Positions 44,717-54,937 of a stretch of 64,000 nt of DNA are shown piece after piece; position 1 is the stretch's first letter; every line of letters begins with the position of its first letter. This DNA comes from Shewanella xiamenensis. GTDB lineage: Bacteria > Pseudomonadota > Gammaproteobacteria > Enterobacterales > Shewanellaceae. The position numbers and the translations under genes are program-made. The stretch spans positions 62,001 through 126,000 of the forward strand of contig NZ_BMOP01000009.1 of NCBI RefSeq assembly GCF_014647135.1, in the 5' to 3' direction. Under the pieces are notes generated by a model. It saw nothing but the letters and a program-made list of their open reading frames with translations, did not search any database and was not told the origin of the DNA.

Positions 44717-45160
44717 TTGAGTCTCAATATTCTCAAAACCTTAGGTGACGGTCGTCGCTATATGAAGACGTGGCCTATGGTTAGACAACTGGGTTTGTAT
44801 TTTCCTGAGTATCGGGTGGTACGCGCCACTCAGCTTGCCATTCTGGTGATGCCAGTATTGGCAGTTTTAGCGAGTGTGAGTCAGCTCTATACCTATGGTT
44901 GGGGATTTTTACCCCAAGCACTCACTATCGCGTTGTTTTTTATCAGCCTGCCATTGCAGGGCTTATTATGGCTAGGCTGGCGTGCGCGCCATCCATTACC
45001 GTTATCGCTGTTCGACTGGAGTAATCAGTTGAGTGCGAAATTGTCTGCCATGGGCATTCATTGCCAATCCTTGGGCGCTAAGGCGTGTTACCTTGATATG
45101 GCGCTCATCTTAAAAATAGCCTTTGAGCGCTTAGATGCCAGTTATTGGGAGGAGCTTTAA
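44717..45160 (+). CDS. yfbV: UPF0208 membrane protein YfbV
   Basis: A 147-residue inner-membrane protein with two hydrophobic helices (about residues 42-62 and 68-90) and a C-terminal soluble tail. In E. coli YfbV is linked to control of MatP-dependent organisation of the Ter macrodomain. I start it at a TTG at 44717, giving MSLNILKTLGDGRRYMKTWP, which matches the family beginning; a longer frame from 44639 would overlap the ackA promoter and is unlike the family. Divergent from ackA. Confidence 0.85.
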   Translation: MSLNILKTLGDGRRYMKTWPMVRQLGLYFPEYRVVRATQLAILVMPVLAVLASVSQLYTYGWGFLPQALTIALFFISLPLQGLLWLGWRARHPLPLSLFDWSNQLSAKLSAMGIHCQSLGAKACYLDMALILKIAFERLDASYWEEL

Positions 45161-45174
45161 GCCTCCCTTGACGC

Positions 45175-45915
45175 TTAATATGCCGCGTTAATCCCCTGTG
45201 AGCTAAACACGGCTTTAATTTTTTCCATGGTTTCGCGACTAGGTGGTGCGACACCATCAAGTTGATAGCTTTCTCCCATCGCTTCCCACTTGTGTTTACC
45301 AAGCTCGTGGTAGGGTAGGAGTTCTACTTTTTCAATATTCTTCATGGGTTTGATAAATTCGGCCAGTTGTAATGCCGAGGCTTCATCATCAGTAAATCCA
45401 CCCACGACCACATAACGTATCCAAGTTGGCTGATTGCGTTTGGCGAGGTACTCGGCAAATTGCAGCGTTCTGTGGTTGCTAACCTTGGTCAGTTCAATGT
45501 GTTTATCGTCATTCATCTGTTTGATATCGAGCAAAACCAGATCGGTATTATCGAGTAGCTCATCAATCACTGGCGTGTACTTACGCACAAAGCCATTAGT
45601 ATCTAAACAGGTATGAATGCCTTCTTTTTTACAGGCTTTAAAGAGTTCGGCGACAAACTCCGCTTGTAATATGGCTTCGCCGCCGCTAGCGGTGACGCCG
45701 CCGTTGCTGGCATCGAGGAAGGGGCGGTAGCTAATGATTTGGCTCATTAACTCGTCGACTTGCACTTCCTTACCGCCATCGAGATCCCAAGTATCACGGT
45801 TGTGGCAATATTGGCAGCGCATTAAACAGCCCTGCATAAAGGTGATAAACCGTATGCCTGGACCATCCACTGTGCCAAAGGATTCCACTGAGTGGATCCG
45901 ACCGGTAACTGCCAT
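45175..45915 (-). CDS. pflA: Pyruvate formate-lyase activating enzyme
   Basis: Radical SAM protein that installs the glycyl radical on PflB. The 4Fe-4S cluster motif CLMRCQYC has Cys30, Cys34 and Cys37, followed by [10 protein letters not shown] and DTNGF. The 246-residue length is normal. It follows pflB by 63 bases on the same strand; the pair is probably one operon. Confidence 0.96.
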   Translation of the reverse strand: MAVTGRIHSVESFGTVDGPGIRFITFMQGCLMRCQYCHNRDTWDLDGGKEVQVDELMSQIISYRPFLDASNGGVTASGGEAILQAEFVAELFKACKKEGIHTCLDTNGFVRKYTPVIDELLDNTDLVLLDIKQMNDDKHIELTKVSNHRTLQFAEYLAKRNQPTWIRYVVVGGFTDDEASALQLAEFIKPMKNIEKVELLPYHELGKHKWEAMGESYQLDGVAPPSRETMEKIKAVFSSQGINAAY

Positions 45916-45978
45916 TGTGACTCCTGTTGAAATAAGTGAGGCTGTAGCACATTGTACTACAGCCTTACCTAATTTAGC

Positions 45979-48261
45979 TTACAGACCTTTTGTGAACGTA
46001 CGCGTGATCACATCTTGTTGCTGTTCTGGAGTCAGTGAGTTGAAGCGAACTGCATAACCAGAAACACGAATGGTCAGTTGTGGATACTTGTCTGGGTTGA
46101 CAACCGCATCCTCGAGCATTTCACGGTTCATCACGTTCACGTTCAAGTGTTGACCGCCTTCGTGTCCTTCGTTGTGGGCAAAATATCCGTCCATCAACGC
46201 TGCTAAGTTGGTACGACGACCATCTTCATCTTTACCTAGAGCATTAGGTACGATAGAGAAGGTGTAAGAGATACCGTCCTGAGCGTGGGCGAAAGGCAGT
46301 TTAGCCACTGAGGTTAACGAGGCGATTGCGCCTTTTTCATCACGGCCATGCATTGGGTTTGCACCCGGTGCAAATGGCGCACCTGAACGACGACCGTCTG
46401 GTGTGTTACCAGTTTTCTTACCATAAACCACGTTCGAGGTGATGGTCAGAATTGACTGAGTTGGGATCGCGTTGCGGTACATTTTACGGTCGCGAATTTT
46501 CGCCATAAAACGTTCAACTAAGTCACAGGCGATATCGTCAACACGTGGGTCGTTGTTACCAAATTTTGGATAGTCACCACTGATCTCAAAGTCAACGGCA
46601 ATGCCATTTTCATCACGCACAGGTTTAACTTGAGCGTACTTGATGGCTGACAGTGAGTCGGCTGCGATTGAAAGCCCTGCGATACCACAGGCCATTGTGC
46701 GACGTACATCTCTGTCGTGCAGCGCCATTAGCGCAGCTTCGTAGGAGTACTTGTCGTGCATGTAGTGAATGGCGTTCAGTGCTGTGACATATTGCGTTGC
46801 TAACCAATCCATTAAACCGTCTAAGCGATTCATCACATCATCAAAGTTCAGCACTTCGTCAGTGATTGGGTCGGCTTTTGGCGCGATTTGGATTTTCAGT
46901 TTTTCGTCAACGCCACCGTTAATTGCGTACAACATGGTTTTGGCGAGGTTTGCACGGGCACCGAAGAACTGCATGTGTTTACCCACAACCATTGGGCTCA
47001 CGCAGCAAGCGATCGCATAATCGTCAGATTGGAAATCTGGACGCATTAAGTCATCGTTTTCGTACTGAATTGAGCTGGTGTCGATAGACACTTTTGCGCA
47101 GTACTTTTTAAAGCCAACAGGCAGTTTTTCAGACCAGAGCACAGTGATATTTGGCTCAGGGCTTGGGCCCATGGTGTATAGCGTGTTCAAGAAGCGGAAG
47201 CTTGATTTGGTCACCAGTGTACGGCCATCTAAGCCCATACCGCCGATAGATTCGGTTGCCCAAATAGGGTCACCTGAGAATAATTCATCGTATTCAGGAG
47301 TACGTAGGAAGCGCACCATACGCAGTTTCATTACGAAATGGTCAATCATTTCTTGAGCTTGTTGCTCAGTGATAACGCCGTTTTTCAGATCGCGTTCGAT
47401 ATAGATATCTAGGAACGTTGAAGTACGGCCTAAAGACATGGCTGCGCCGTTTTGGCTCTTAACCGCAGCTAAGTAGCCGAAGTAAGTCCATTGGATCGCT
47501 TCTTTAGCATTGGTTGCTGGGCGAGAAATATCGAAACCGTATTTCGCGGCCATTTTCTTCATTTGACCCAGTGCGCGGTGCTGCTCAGCAATTTCTTCAC
47601 GTAGTTGGATAACGTTAGATAAATCTTCACCTGCTTCGAACTGCGCTTGCAGTGAGCTGAACTGGGCGAATTTATCCTTCATTAAGAAATCGATACCGTA
47701 AAGTGCAACACGGCGATAGTCACCGATGATACGGCCACGGCCATAGGCGTCGGGTAAACCAGTTAATACACCTGATTTACGGCACGCCATGATTTCTGGG
47801 GTATAGACGTCGAATACGCCTTGGTTGTGGGTTTTACGCAGTTCTGAATAAATGTATTTAACATCTTCATCTAGTACGCGATCGTAGGCGGCGCATGAGC
47901 TTTCCACCATACGAATACCACCGTTAGGCAACATAGCGCGTTTGAGCGGCGCATCAGTTTGTAAACCAACGATAGTTTCTAAATCTTTATTGATATAACC
48001 CGCGTCGTGGGAAGTGATGGTTGAAACCATCTTTGTGTCGAAATCAACTGGCGCATGGGTACGGTTTTCTTGCTTGATGCCTTCCATCACTTTGTCCCAC
48101 AACTTGGTTGTGGCTTCGGTGGCACCGGCTAGGAATGACTCGTCACCTTCATAGGGAGCATAGTTTTGTTGAATAAAGTCACGTACATTGACTTCAGATT
48201 TCCAATCGCCAGGGGTAAAACCTTCCCATGCGTTGGCAAACAGTTCAGTTTTGTCGGTCAT
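45979..48261 (-). CDS. pflB: Formate C-acetyltransferase (pyruvate formate-lyase)
   Basis: Cleaves pyruvate to acetyl-CoA and formate anaerobically. The 760-residue protein has the active-site pair Cys419-Cys420 in AIACCVSP and the glycyl radical site Gly735 in RVSGYAVRF. Both are shifted by one from E. coli. A single strong start at 48261. A 1-kb control region upstream contains two PdhR-type palindromes and the divergent focA gene. With pta and ackA it yields ATP and acetate; formate leaves through FocA or feeds formate dehydrogenases. Confidence 0.98.
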   Translation of the reverse strand: MTDKTELFANAWEGFTPGDWKSEVNVRDFIQQNYAPYEGDESFLAGATEATTKLWDKVMEGIKQENRTHAPVDFDTKMVSTITSHDAGYINKDLETIVGLQTDAPLKRAMLPNGGIRMVESSCAAYDRVLDEDVKYIYSELRKTHNQGVFDVYTPEIMACRKSGVLTGLPDAYGRGRIIGDYRRVALYGIDFLMKDKFAQFSSLQAQFEAGEDLSNVIQLREEIAEQHRALGQMKKMAAKYGFDISRPATNAKEAIQWTYFGYLAAVKSQNGAAMSLGRTSTFLDIYIERDLKNGVITEQQAQEMIDHFVMKLRMVRFLRTPEYDELFSGDPIWATESIGGMGLDGRTLVTKSSFRFLNTLYTMGPSPEPNITVLWSEKLPVGFKKYCAKVSIDTSSIQYENDDLMRPDFQSDDYAIACCVSPMVVGKHMQFFGARANLAKTMLYAINGGVDEKLKIQIAPKADPITDEVLNFDDVMNRLDGLMDWLATQYVTALNAIHYMHDKYSYEAALMALHDRDVRRTMACGIAGLSIAADSLSAIKYAQVKPVRDENGIAVDFEISGDYPKFGNNDPRVDDIACDLVERFMAKIRDRKMYRNAIPTQSILTITSNVVYGKKTGNTPDGRRSGAPFAPGANPMHGRDEKGAIASLTSVAKLPFAHAQDGISYTFSIVPNALGKDEDGRRTNLAALMDGYFAHNEGHEGGQHLNVNVMNREMLEDAVVNPDKYPQLTIRVSGYAVRFNSLTPEQQQDVITRTFTKGL

Positions 48262-48492
48262 CGTACTAATACCTTTTGGTTGAGATAAAGGTCATTGGCG
48301 CTCATGGGGCAAGCCATGTTGAGTATAGGCCAATTGCTATTTCCTGATTAAAGCTCCCTTCAAGATGACGCCCTATGATGGGAACTGGAACTTGGGGATG
48401 TTTATCGCGCCAAGTGTCTGTCTATTGATACCCGATAAGATGACAAATATACGTTTAACGTGGATTATCGGCTATCGATAACTCTTTTTATA

Positions 48493-48509
48493 AATTGGTA
48501 AGACCAATT
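48493..48509. promoter_or_regulatory. PdhR-type operator 1 (pflB side)
   Basis: AATTGGTAAGACCAATT, a perfect 7-bp inverted repeat with a 3-base spacer, agrees with the E. coli PdhR consensus ATTGGTnnnACCAAT. It lies about 230 bases upstream of the pflB start. PdhR senses pyruvate, so release on pyruvate accumulation would fit induction of pyruvate formate-lyase. Other GntR regulators use similar sites. Confidence 0.65.
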
Positions 48510-49036
48510 ATCCATAAGCATATTAACATAGCTCTTACTGTCTCGCATCTTAAACGGGCGAGTTTGTCCTCTGTTAATCTTAAATTTGCTAGCGAGGTAG
48601 CATTTTTTTAGCACAATAAGGATTAAAGCACGCTTTTGTTGGCCCATTGCGGGCTGAAGCTATCGCTTATTTAACAGACTGTCGCGCTTTTAACCGGCGA
48701 AAGCTATCACCGTATCGATTGATTTTTAATGGTTACGATTTAATCTCCAATTGGCAGGTAAAGCTGCGATGAAAAAGGCCTGATTATACGGAATGCTTGG
48801 CGGTGCTAAAGCATTTAAAGATAAGGATGTTGATGCGGAATATTGTTGTGTCGGGCTTCGAATACTGTGATTTCTTGTTGAGCCGCTATTTAAAAGATTA
48901 CAGCACTTAGTCAACAAGCTGCCATCTCAGTGAAGGATACTTATGCTTCATTCACTCTGTATAAGGTTAAATCTGCTTAATCTAGTCAGTGAATAATGCT
49001 CTGGTGGGCGATGATAAATTGGCAAAACGCAAACAA

Positions 49037-49053
49037 AATTGGTATGACCAATT
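49037..49053. promoter_or_regulatory. PdhR-type operator 2 (focA side)
   Basis: AATTGGTATGACCAATT repeats the same 7-3-7 palindrome, about 240 bases before the focA start and 544 bases from operator 1 (start to start). Having one near each divergent gene suggests coordinate control or looping. Confidence 0.65.
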
Positions 49054-49289
49054 AACCTTTTGTGTTTGCCTCTTCAAAAATTTTACATTTTACCTGTGAA
49101 TAACATCACGCTTTGGCAAACTCTGCTTCACGGCGAACACGATTTGTATGTTACAAAGCGTGACTTTAGTGAGTCATCATTTAAGCAAGTCTTAATGTAA
49201 ATTTTGATTGGTTTGATCTGCGCCTCGGCGCTGTAGGAGAGACCTATGTTGCAAGTTCGCGTTTGTTTATCGGGTTTGGGAGTAAGGTT

Positions 49290-50276
49290 ATGAAAGACTC
49301 ACATGCTAACGCTCCACAGACATCATCAAATGGCTATGAGCCTGTGCAGGTTTCTTCGCATTTTAGTTGTTATCACCAAGCCGAAATCTATGGCAAAAGT
49401 AAAGTGGTTAAGGCGCCTTGGCAATCCTTTGGTTTAGCTGTGTTTGCGGGAGCCTTTATTGCTTTAGCCTTTGTGTTTTACCTGACCGTCACCACGGGCG
49501 CGGGCGATAGTGCATGGGGCTTAGTACGTCTTGTGGGCGGTATCGCCTTTAGCTTAGGGTTAATTTTGGTCGTGATTTGCGGCGGCGAGTTGTTCACTAG
49601 TTCAGTCTTAAGCAGTGTGGCTTGGGCGCAAAAACAAGTGACTACCAGTGAGTTACTCAAATGCTGGACGCGAGTTTACCTAGGCAACTTTGTCGGCGCC
49701 ATGTTGATGGTCGGCTTGATTATGGCGGCGGGCTTATATGAGCTTGATGGCGGAAATTGGGGACTAAATGCTTTAAAGGTTTCACAACATAAGCTGCACC
49801 ATACATGGATTCAAGCATTTAGCTTAGGTATTTTATGTAATATGCTGGTATGTCTTGGTATTTGGATGACCTTCGCCAGCCGAGAATCGCTAACCAAAGC
49901 CATTTTATTGGTCCTACCTGTAGCCATGTTTGTTAGTAGCGGTTTTGAGCACAGCATTGCAAACCTGTTTATGGTGCCGTTTGGGATAACAATTCAAGCT
50001 GTGGCAAGTCCTGAGTTTTTTGCTTCCTTAGGTATTACCCAAGAACAATTTGCCGATTTAACCGTAACAAATTTTGTATTCAATAACTTAATTCCTGTGA
50101 CCTTAGGCAACATCGTCGGCGGCGGCGTGATTGTTGGCCTCGGCTATTGGTGGATTGAGCAAGGACAACTTGCCTTACCCGATCCACAAAAATCCCATCA
50201 GGCTCATTTTTTCGCGTCACCATTGCACACTGAAAAGGCGAAAAATAGCCAAGAGACTAAGTCATTAAGGGACTAA
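49290..50276 (+). CDS. focA: Formate/nitrite-type channel FocA
   Basis: Passive formate channel of the FNT family, exporting formate made by PflB. The 328-residue protein has six helices and FNT motifs: AGAFIALAFVFYLTV, GGELFTSSVLS and LGIWMTFASRE. I start it at the ATG at 49290, MKDSHAN, with AAGG upstream; an upstream frame from 49263 is possible. In E. coli focA is upstream in one operon with pflB; here the two are divergent. Confidence 0.93.
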   Translation: MKDSHANAPQTSSNGYEPVQVSSHFSCYHQAEIYGKSKVVKAPWQSFGLAVFAGAFIALAFVFYLTVTTGAGDSAWGLVRLVGGIAFSLGLILVVICGGELFTSSVLSSVAWAQKQVTTSELLKCWTRVYLGNFVGAMLMVGLIMAAGLYELDGGNWGLNALKVSQHKLHHTWIQAFSLGILCNMLVCLGIWMTFASRESLTKAILLVLPVAMFVSSGFEHSIANLFMVPFGITIQAVASPEFFASLGITQEQFADLTVTNFVFNNLIPVTLGNIVGGGVIVGLGYWWIEQGQLALPDPQKSHQAHFFASPLHTEKAKNSQETKSLRD

Positions 50277-50318
50277 GTAATTAAGAGAAAGTAATCAAGA
50301 GAAAGTAATCAAGAGAGT
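50277..50318 (+). repeat. Short tandem repeat after focA
   Basis: Three near-identical 14-base units, GTAATYAAGAGARA, stand in tandem directly after the focA stop. Part of the same wording occurs in the last codons of focA, so this is probably local slippage expansion with no function. Confidence 0.6.
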
Positions 50319-50370
50319 AAGTCACTTAGGTTTATGAGTCTCTCTTTGAGTGATATTTGCCTTAGGCTCA

Positions 50371-50406
50371 TAAAAAATGCCCAGTTTTACTGGGCATTTT
50401 TTTGTT
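50371..50406 (+). terminator. Terminator of focA
   Basis: Stem ATGCCCAGT / ACTGGGCAT flanked by A6 and T7, about 95 nt after focA. Confidence 0.9.
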
Positions 50407-50463
50407 TTTTCACCGCAAAGGCTTTTTTATGCAGATTACTTGTTTGTGATAGATGTGACCATT

Positions 50464-50479
50464 TTGCATATTCATGCAA
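50464..50479. promoter_or_regulatory. Palindromic operator-like site before yfcC
   Basis: TTGCAT-ATTC-ATGCAA is a perfect 6-bp inverted repeat. A -10 box TATACT follows at 50496-50501, so the palindrome lies around the -35 region, where a repressor would act. The regulator is not identified; ArgR boxes are similar but not the same. Confidence 0.4.
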
Positions 50480-50561
50480 GTGAATGAAGATTTTATATAC
50501 TGATTTAAAGCGCTTTAGTTTATAGTGCGGCCTTTTCCGTTTGACATAAAATGGCGCATCT

Positions 50562-52130
50562 ATGACGACTCCACCTTCGACGAATCAGCCAACAGAGGCA
50601 GCTCAGACTGCTCCGGCATCATCCGCTTCACACACTTCCTCACCATTTCAAATGCCCGATACCTTAGTGATCATCTTTTTTGTGGCATTGCTTGCGGGAT
50701 TAATGACTTACTTTATCCCCATCGGGTCGTTTCAAACCCAAGAGGTGCATTATCTGGCTGATGGTGTCGATAAAGCGCGGACGGTGGTCGACCCTACTTC
50801 TTTTGCCTATCAATTGGATGCTGCGGGCGAGCCTAGGTTACAACCCGTGGCATTGTTTAAAGGCGAGGGCGGGGTTGGCTTTTTTAACTTCGCCTTTGAG
50901 GGCCTAACTTCAGGATCTAAATGGGGCAGTGCGATTGGCGTGATCATGTTTATGCTGGTGATTGGCGGCTCTTTTGGGGTGGTGATGGCCACAGGCACCA
51001 TAGATAACGGCATCTTAAAGTTAATCGATAAAACCCGTGGCAATGAAAAGTTATTTATTCCGGTGATATTTACGCTGTTTTCCCTTGGTGGCGCCGTGTT
51101 TGGCATGGGAGAAGAGGCCATAGCTTTTGCCATTATCATCTGCCCATTAATGATCCGTTTGGGCTATGACGGCATCACCACTGTGATGGTGACCTATGTG
51201 GCGACTCAAATTGGTTTTGCCAGTTCTTGGATGAATCCCTTCAGTGTGGCGATTGCCCAGGGTATTGCGGGAATACCGGTTCTTTCAGGCAGTGAGTTTC
51301 GCTTTCCTATGTGGCTTGGATTCACCTTGATCGGGATTGTTTTTACCATGCGTTACGCCCATCGCATTCAGCAGCAACCCAGTTTATCCCATAGTTTTCA
51401 GTCCGATGCTTATTTTCGAGAGCATCATGCCAATACGACATTAGAGAGTCGCTTTAATCTTGGCGATATACTGGTTTTAGCATTGTTAGTGCTCACTATG
51501 GTATGGGTGATTTGGGGCGTAGTGGTAAAAGCTTGGTTTATCCCTGAGATTGCCAGTCAGTTTTTTACCATGGGTATGGTAGCTGGCGTCATTGGCTGTG
51601 TGTTTAAACTTAATGGATTGACGCTTAACAAGGTGGCGCAGAGTTTTAAGGACGGCGCTAAAACCATGTTAGAGCCAGCTCTTTTAGTGGGATGTGCCTC
51701 GGGGATTTTACTGCTCCTTGGCGGCGGTGCACCGACTGAACCGAGTGTGTTAAATACGGTACTTAACAGTGCTGGCGGGGTGATTGGCCATCTGCCTGAT
51801 GCGCTCTCGGCGTGGTTTATGTTGCTGTTTCAATCTGTATTCAACTTTTTTGTGACTTCAGGGTCAGGGCAGGCTGCCTTGACTATGCCACTGATGGCAC
51901 CTCTTTCTGACATTGTTGGTGTGACGCGCCAAGTGGCGGTATTGGCCTTTCAATTAGGCGATGGCCTCACCAATATCATAGTGCCCACTTCAGCGTCTTT
52001 GATGGCCACTCTTGGCGTATGCCGCGTCGATTGGGGTAACTGGCTGAAATTTGTATGGCGCTTTATGCTGCTGCTGATGCTGGTCTCAAGCGTACTGGTG
52101 ATTGGCGCGCATTATCTTGGATTTAACTAG
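50562..52130 (+). CDS. yfcC: YfcC-family carrier (DcuC/ArcD-like)
   Basis: A 522-residue inner-membrane carrier with about 12 helices after a Ser/Thr/Pro-rich 30-residue cytoplasmic start. It belongs to the YfcC group of the DcuC superfamily (IFTLFSLGGAVFGMGEEAIAFAIIICPLMIRLGYD). The C-terminal part SGSGQAALTMPLMAPLSDIVGVTRQ is diagnostic. Substrates in the family include C4-dicarboxylates or basic amino acids such as arginine and ornithine; here unresolved. The ATG at 50562 lacks a strong Shine-Dalgarno. Its promoter region has a palindrome that may be an operator. Confidence 0.85.
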   Translation: MTTPPSTNQPTEAAQTAPASSASHTSSPFQMPDTLVIIFFVALLAGLMTYFIPIGSFQTQEVHYLADGVDKARTVVDPTSFAYQLDAAGEPRLQPVALFKGEGGVGFFNFAFEGLTSGSKWGSAIGVIMFMLVIGGSFGVVMATGTIDNGILKLIDKTRGNEKLFIPVIFTLFSLGGAVFGMGEEAIAFAIIICPLMIRLGYDGITTVMVTYVATQIGFASSWMNPFSVAIAQGIAGIPVLSGSEFRFPMWLGFTLIGIVFTMRYAHRIQQQPSLSHSFQSDAYFREHHANTTLESRFNLGDILVLALLVLTMVWVIWGVVVKAWFIPEIASQFFTMGMVAGVIGCVFKLNGLTLNKVAQSFKDGAKTMLEPALLVGCASGILLLLGGGAPTEPSVLNTVLNSAGGVIGHLPDALSAWFMLLFQSVFNFFVTSGSGQAALTMPLMAPLSDIVGVTRQVAVLAFQLGDGLTNIIVPTSASLMATLGVCRVDWGNWLKFVWRFMLLLMLVSSVLVIGAHYLGFN

Positions 52131-52222
52131 GTGCGAGAATTTAGCTAGGCGCTAGGGGTAACCTGAAGCAGCGGGGTAAATAGGCGCTAAGGTTAACTCA
52201 GTTAATTGGTTAAACAGCAGAT

Positions 52223-52252
52223 AAAAAAACGGCATCCGAGGATGCCGTTTTT
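52223..52252. terminator. Bidirectional terminator between yfcC and the TonB receptor
   Basis: Stem AAACGGCATC / GATGCCGTTT with a CGAG loop, A7 before and T5 after. It serves two converging genes. Confidence 0.85.
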
Positions 52253-52282
52253 GTTGTGGTTTCCTATCTTCCTAAAGGGAAA

Positions 52283-54937
52283 TTAGAATTTCACTTTGTA
52301 TCCTGCAAATACGACACGACCTAAGATATTATGAGTATCTGTATCGTATCCTGGATAGCCTAAGCTGTAGTTAACAGTTGGCATTGCATCAAACAGGTTA
52401 CGAGCACCTACAGTGACTTTACCGTAGCTGTCGAAGTCGTAGTTCAGTGTCAGATCCCACGTGGTGAAAGATGAGAAGTCTTGTTTATTCGTGCCAACTT
52501 CTTGTTGTTGTGGCGTTTCACCATCGTAAGAATCAATGTACTTAGCAATCAAAGATGCAGAGAAGTCATCAATTGCATAGCTAAATGTCGTGTTGAAGCG
52601 TAGTGGCGGATAACCTTTAGTCCCTAACACATCATAACGTTTAGCAATTGGGCTTGCTTGTTCGGTGTATTCCAGGGCATAAGTACCTTCAACTGCAAAC
52701 TTAAATGTACCAATTTCCCCTAAATCGAAGTTTGACGTGAAAGATACGTCAAGACCCGAAGTTTGTACGCCGTCCATGTTGATGTTGCCTGCACCAATCT
52801 CATCGATAGTGCCATCAGCTTTACGTTTAACATAGATGTATTTAGGGTCATAGGCACCTAAGCCACCAATTGCTTCTAAGTCAACGATAGTTTGTGCACC
52901 GATGTAGCTTACTTGATCAGTGATTTCAATGTTGTAGTAATCAACAACAAAATCGATATTCTCAGTAATATTCCACACTGCGCCGAAAGAGTATTGAGCA
53001 GATTTCTCTGGATCTAGGTCTTTATTACCTGAACTCTTACGCAGATATTGGTTATCTTCACAAGCAGGATTACCGTTTTGTTGATCAGGTGGTAGACTTT
53101 GGCACAGAGTAGTATCTGTGACTCTGTCGTAACTGGTTGCTGGTTTGCCTAACAGGTCATCTAGTGACGGTGCTCTAAAGCCTTGGCCATAAGATGCACG
53201 TAGCACTAAGTTATCTAAGGCTTCGTAACGTACGTTTACAGAGCTAGAAAGCTGACCAACATCTGGTAAGCTATATTGGTCGTAACGGCTTGCGAGCTTC
53301 ACGTTCAAGTGATCTAAAACTGGTAACTCTAACTCAACGAATGCCGCTTTGTAGCTTCTATCGCCAGCAGAATCACCACCATAAGTCCCTAATACGTTAC
53401 CTGCTGCTTGTTGAGCGTCACGGGAATCTTTGTATTCAATTTTTTGGTATTCCATACCAACAGCATAACCTAAGTCACCGCCAGGTAAGGAAATTGGAGC
53501 AAGTGCCGCCCATGACAATCCGGTGCCGGTTGTATTTGAGGTTGCTTTACGAGTAGCTGTGTGTAAGAAAGTATCTAAAGTGGCTTGAGTTGCGTTGCCA
53601 CCTTCAACGAATGGGTTATACAAACCTTTATCAACCGCTTCTTGCAGCTTATCTTCGAAGACATAAGAGTCAGTTTCAATGTTTACAATTTGATCTGAGT
53701 ATTGAACGTACCAGCTCAGAGAGCCTGCATCTAACTCAAGGTTTAAACCTGTTACTATGTCAACTACATTTGAGTCGAATTCCGTTGAACGGTCTGCTAC
53801 GCCTTTCAAGCGATGATAAGCTTGAACTTCTGACGCATTAGCTGTGCCGAACGTTGGGTTTAATGGGTTATCGGCTGCTATGTATAGGTTAGGAGTCCAC
53901 AGCGCAGTAGAAGATGTGATGGATTTATCACGCATTACGATAGCTTGACCAAACCACTCTAATTCATCAGTAATACGGTAAGTCATATTTGAGAATACAG
54001 AGTCTTTTGTTTGATCTGGGAGATAGTCAGTACCGTCAAACTGGTTAAAACCACAAGCTGAACCGTCTTTGGTGGTTACAATGCGATCGGCTGGACAATC
54101 TTTACCTGGAACCTGTAAGCCTGTATAGACAGGTGTGCCGAATGTGCCATCTGCGCCTTTCACTGGACGAGATTCAACTGGACGATATGTGCCTTCTGGC
54201 GCATATAAGCCGCTACGGCCGTATTTCTTATCCCAGTTAGCGGTTAAGTGAGGACGTTGGCCACCTTGCAGTGGATCAAATTGCTTGTGTTCGATGATTA
54301 CTAAGCTGCTGCTTTTATCACTGGTATTACCAAAAGTGATAGAAGCCGACTTTTCATCTCTTCCACCTTGAGTTGGGCTACCAAATTTGGCATCAAATGC
54401 TAAACCGTCGAAAGTCTTCTTCAGGATGATGTTGATTACACCACCGATAGCATCTGAACCATAAATTGCTGATGCACCGTCACGTAAAATTTCAATACGT
54501 TCAATTGCATCCATTGGAATTAAATTGAGGTTAGTGGCATCACCACCAAATGTAGCAGATGGCGCAATACGGCGACCGTTGATCAAGGTTAGCGTACGGT
54601 TTGAGCCTAAACCACGCATACCTGAGCTAGCATGGTTACTTGCAGAACTACCTGCATCGCTAATGAAGCTACCGGCAGTGTTAAATGGCATTTGTGCTAA
54701 AACAGCAGAAACATCACTTAAACCTGTTTTTGCAATATCTTCAGCAGATAAAACTGTTACTGGTAACGCTGATTCCATATCCGTTCTTTGGATACGTGAA
54801 CCTGTTACTTCAATGCGTTCTACCTTAGCGTTATCTCCTTCTTCAGCGTAAACAGCCATACTAGATAAAGCAACTGTTGTAGCACCACCAATTAACGCAA
54901 AGCGAACCGCTTTGGCTAATGTTGAATTAGCGCGCAT
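52283..54937 (-). CDS. TonB-dependent outer-membrane receptor
   Basis: An 884-residue receptor with a signal peptide (cleavage near AVYA-EEG, about residue 32), a TonB-box-like VERIEVTGSRI, a plug domain (residues about 45-165 with NGRRIAPSATFGG and ERIEILRDGASAIYGSDAIGGVINIIL), and a 22-strand barrel ending in VVFAGYKVKF. The ligand is not revealed: no siderophore genes are adjacent and no Fur box was found. I start it at the ATG at 54937 behind AGGGAG; a TTG six codons earlier would include the Shine-Dalgarno itself. Similar Shewanella receptors often import oligosaccharides or peptides, only an analogy here. Confidence 0.9.
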   Translation of the reverse strand: MRANSTLAKAVRFALIGGATTVALSSMAVYAEEGDNAKVERIEVTGSRIQRTDMESALPVTVLSAEDIAKTGLSDVSAVLAQMPFNTAGSFISDAGSSASNHASSGMRGLGSNRTLTLINGRRIAPSATFGGDATNLNLIPMDAIERIEILRDGASAIYGSDAIGGVINIILKKTFDGLAFDAKFGSPTQGGRDEKSASITFGNTSDKSSSLVIIEHKQFDPLQGGQRPHLTANWDKKYGRSGLYAPEGTYRPVESRPVKGADGTFGTPVYTGLQVPGKDCPADRIVTTKDGSACGFNQFDGTDYLPDQTKDSVFSNMTYRITDELEWFGQAIVMRDKSITSSTALWTPNLYIAADNPLNPTFGTANASEVQAYHRLKGVADRSTEFDSNVVDIVTGLNLELDAGSLSWYVQYSDQIVNIETDSYVFEDKLQEAVDKGLYNPFVEGGNATQATLDTFLHTATRKATSNTTGTGLSWAALAPISLPGGDLGYAVGMEYQKIEYKDSRDAQQAAGNVLGTYGGDSAGDRSYKAAFVELELPVLDHLNVKLASRYDQYSLPDVGQLSSSVNVRYEALDNLVLRASYGQGFRAPSLDDLLGKPATSYDRVTDTTLCQSLPPDQQNGNPACEDNQYLRKSSGNKDLDPEKSAQYSFGAVWNITENIDFVVDYYNIEITDQVSYIGAQTIVDLEAIGGLGAYDPKYIYVKRKADGTIDEIGAGNINMDGVQTSGLDVSFTSNFDLGEIGTFKFAVEGTYALEYTEQASPIAKRYDVLGTKGYPPLRFNTTFSYAIDDFSASLIAKYIDSYDGETPQQQEVGTNKQDFSSFTTWDLTLNYDFDSYGKVTVGARNLFDAMPTVNYSLGYPGYDTDTHNILGRVVFAGYKVKF

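Larger units (their letters stand above)
48262..49289. promoter_or_regulatory. pflB-focA divergent control region
   Basis: A kilobase with no convincing gene between divergent pflB and focA. It contains palindromes matching the PdhR consensus at 48493-48509 and 49037-49053. Two frames of 60-63 codons on the minus strand lack Shine-Dalgarno sites and family resemblance. FNR or ArcA sites are expected in such a region, but I found no strong TTGATnnnnATCAA match. Confidence 0.5.

Noticed and set aside
48426..48445. An FNR-like TTGATACCCGATAA near pflB
   Set aside because: Only the left half matches the FNR consensus; the right half deviates at several bases.
48465..48917. Two 60-63-codon minus-strand frames in the pflB-focA gap
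   Set aside because: No ribosome binding sites and unremarkable composition; one overlaps a PdhR-type palindrome.
50277..50318. CRISPR-like repeats after focA
   Set aside because: The units are 14 bases long, directly adjacent and without spacers, so this is slippage-type tandem repetition.
50440..50460. A CRP-like TGTGAT before yfcC
   Set aside because: The second half-site is TGTGAC in direct, not inverted, orientation, so it does not match the CRP palindrome.
50549..50563. A four-codon upstream frame (ATG GCG CAT CTA TGA) overlapping the yfcC start
   Set aside because: No Shine-Dalgarno of its own and too short to judge; more likely chance.
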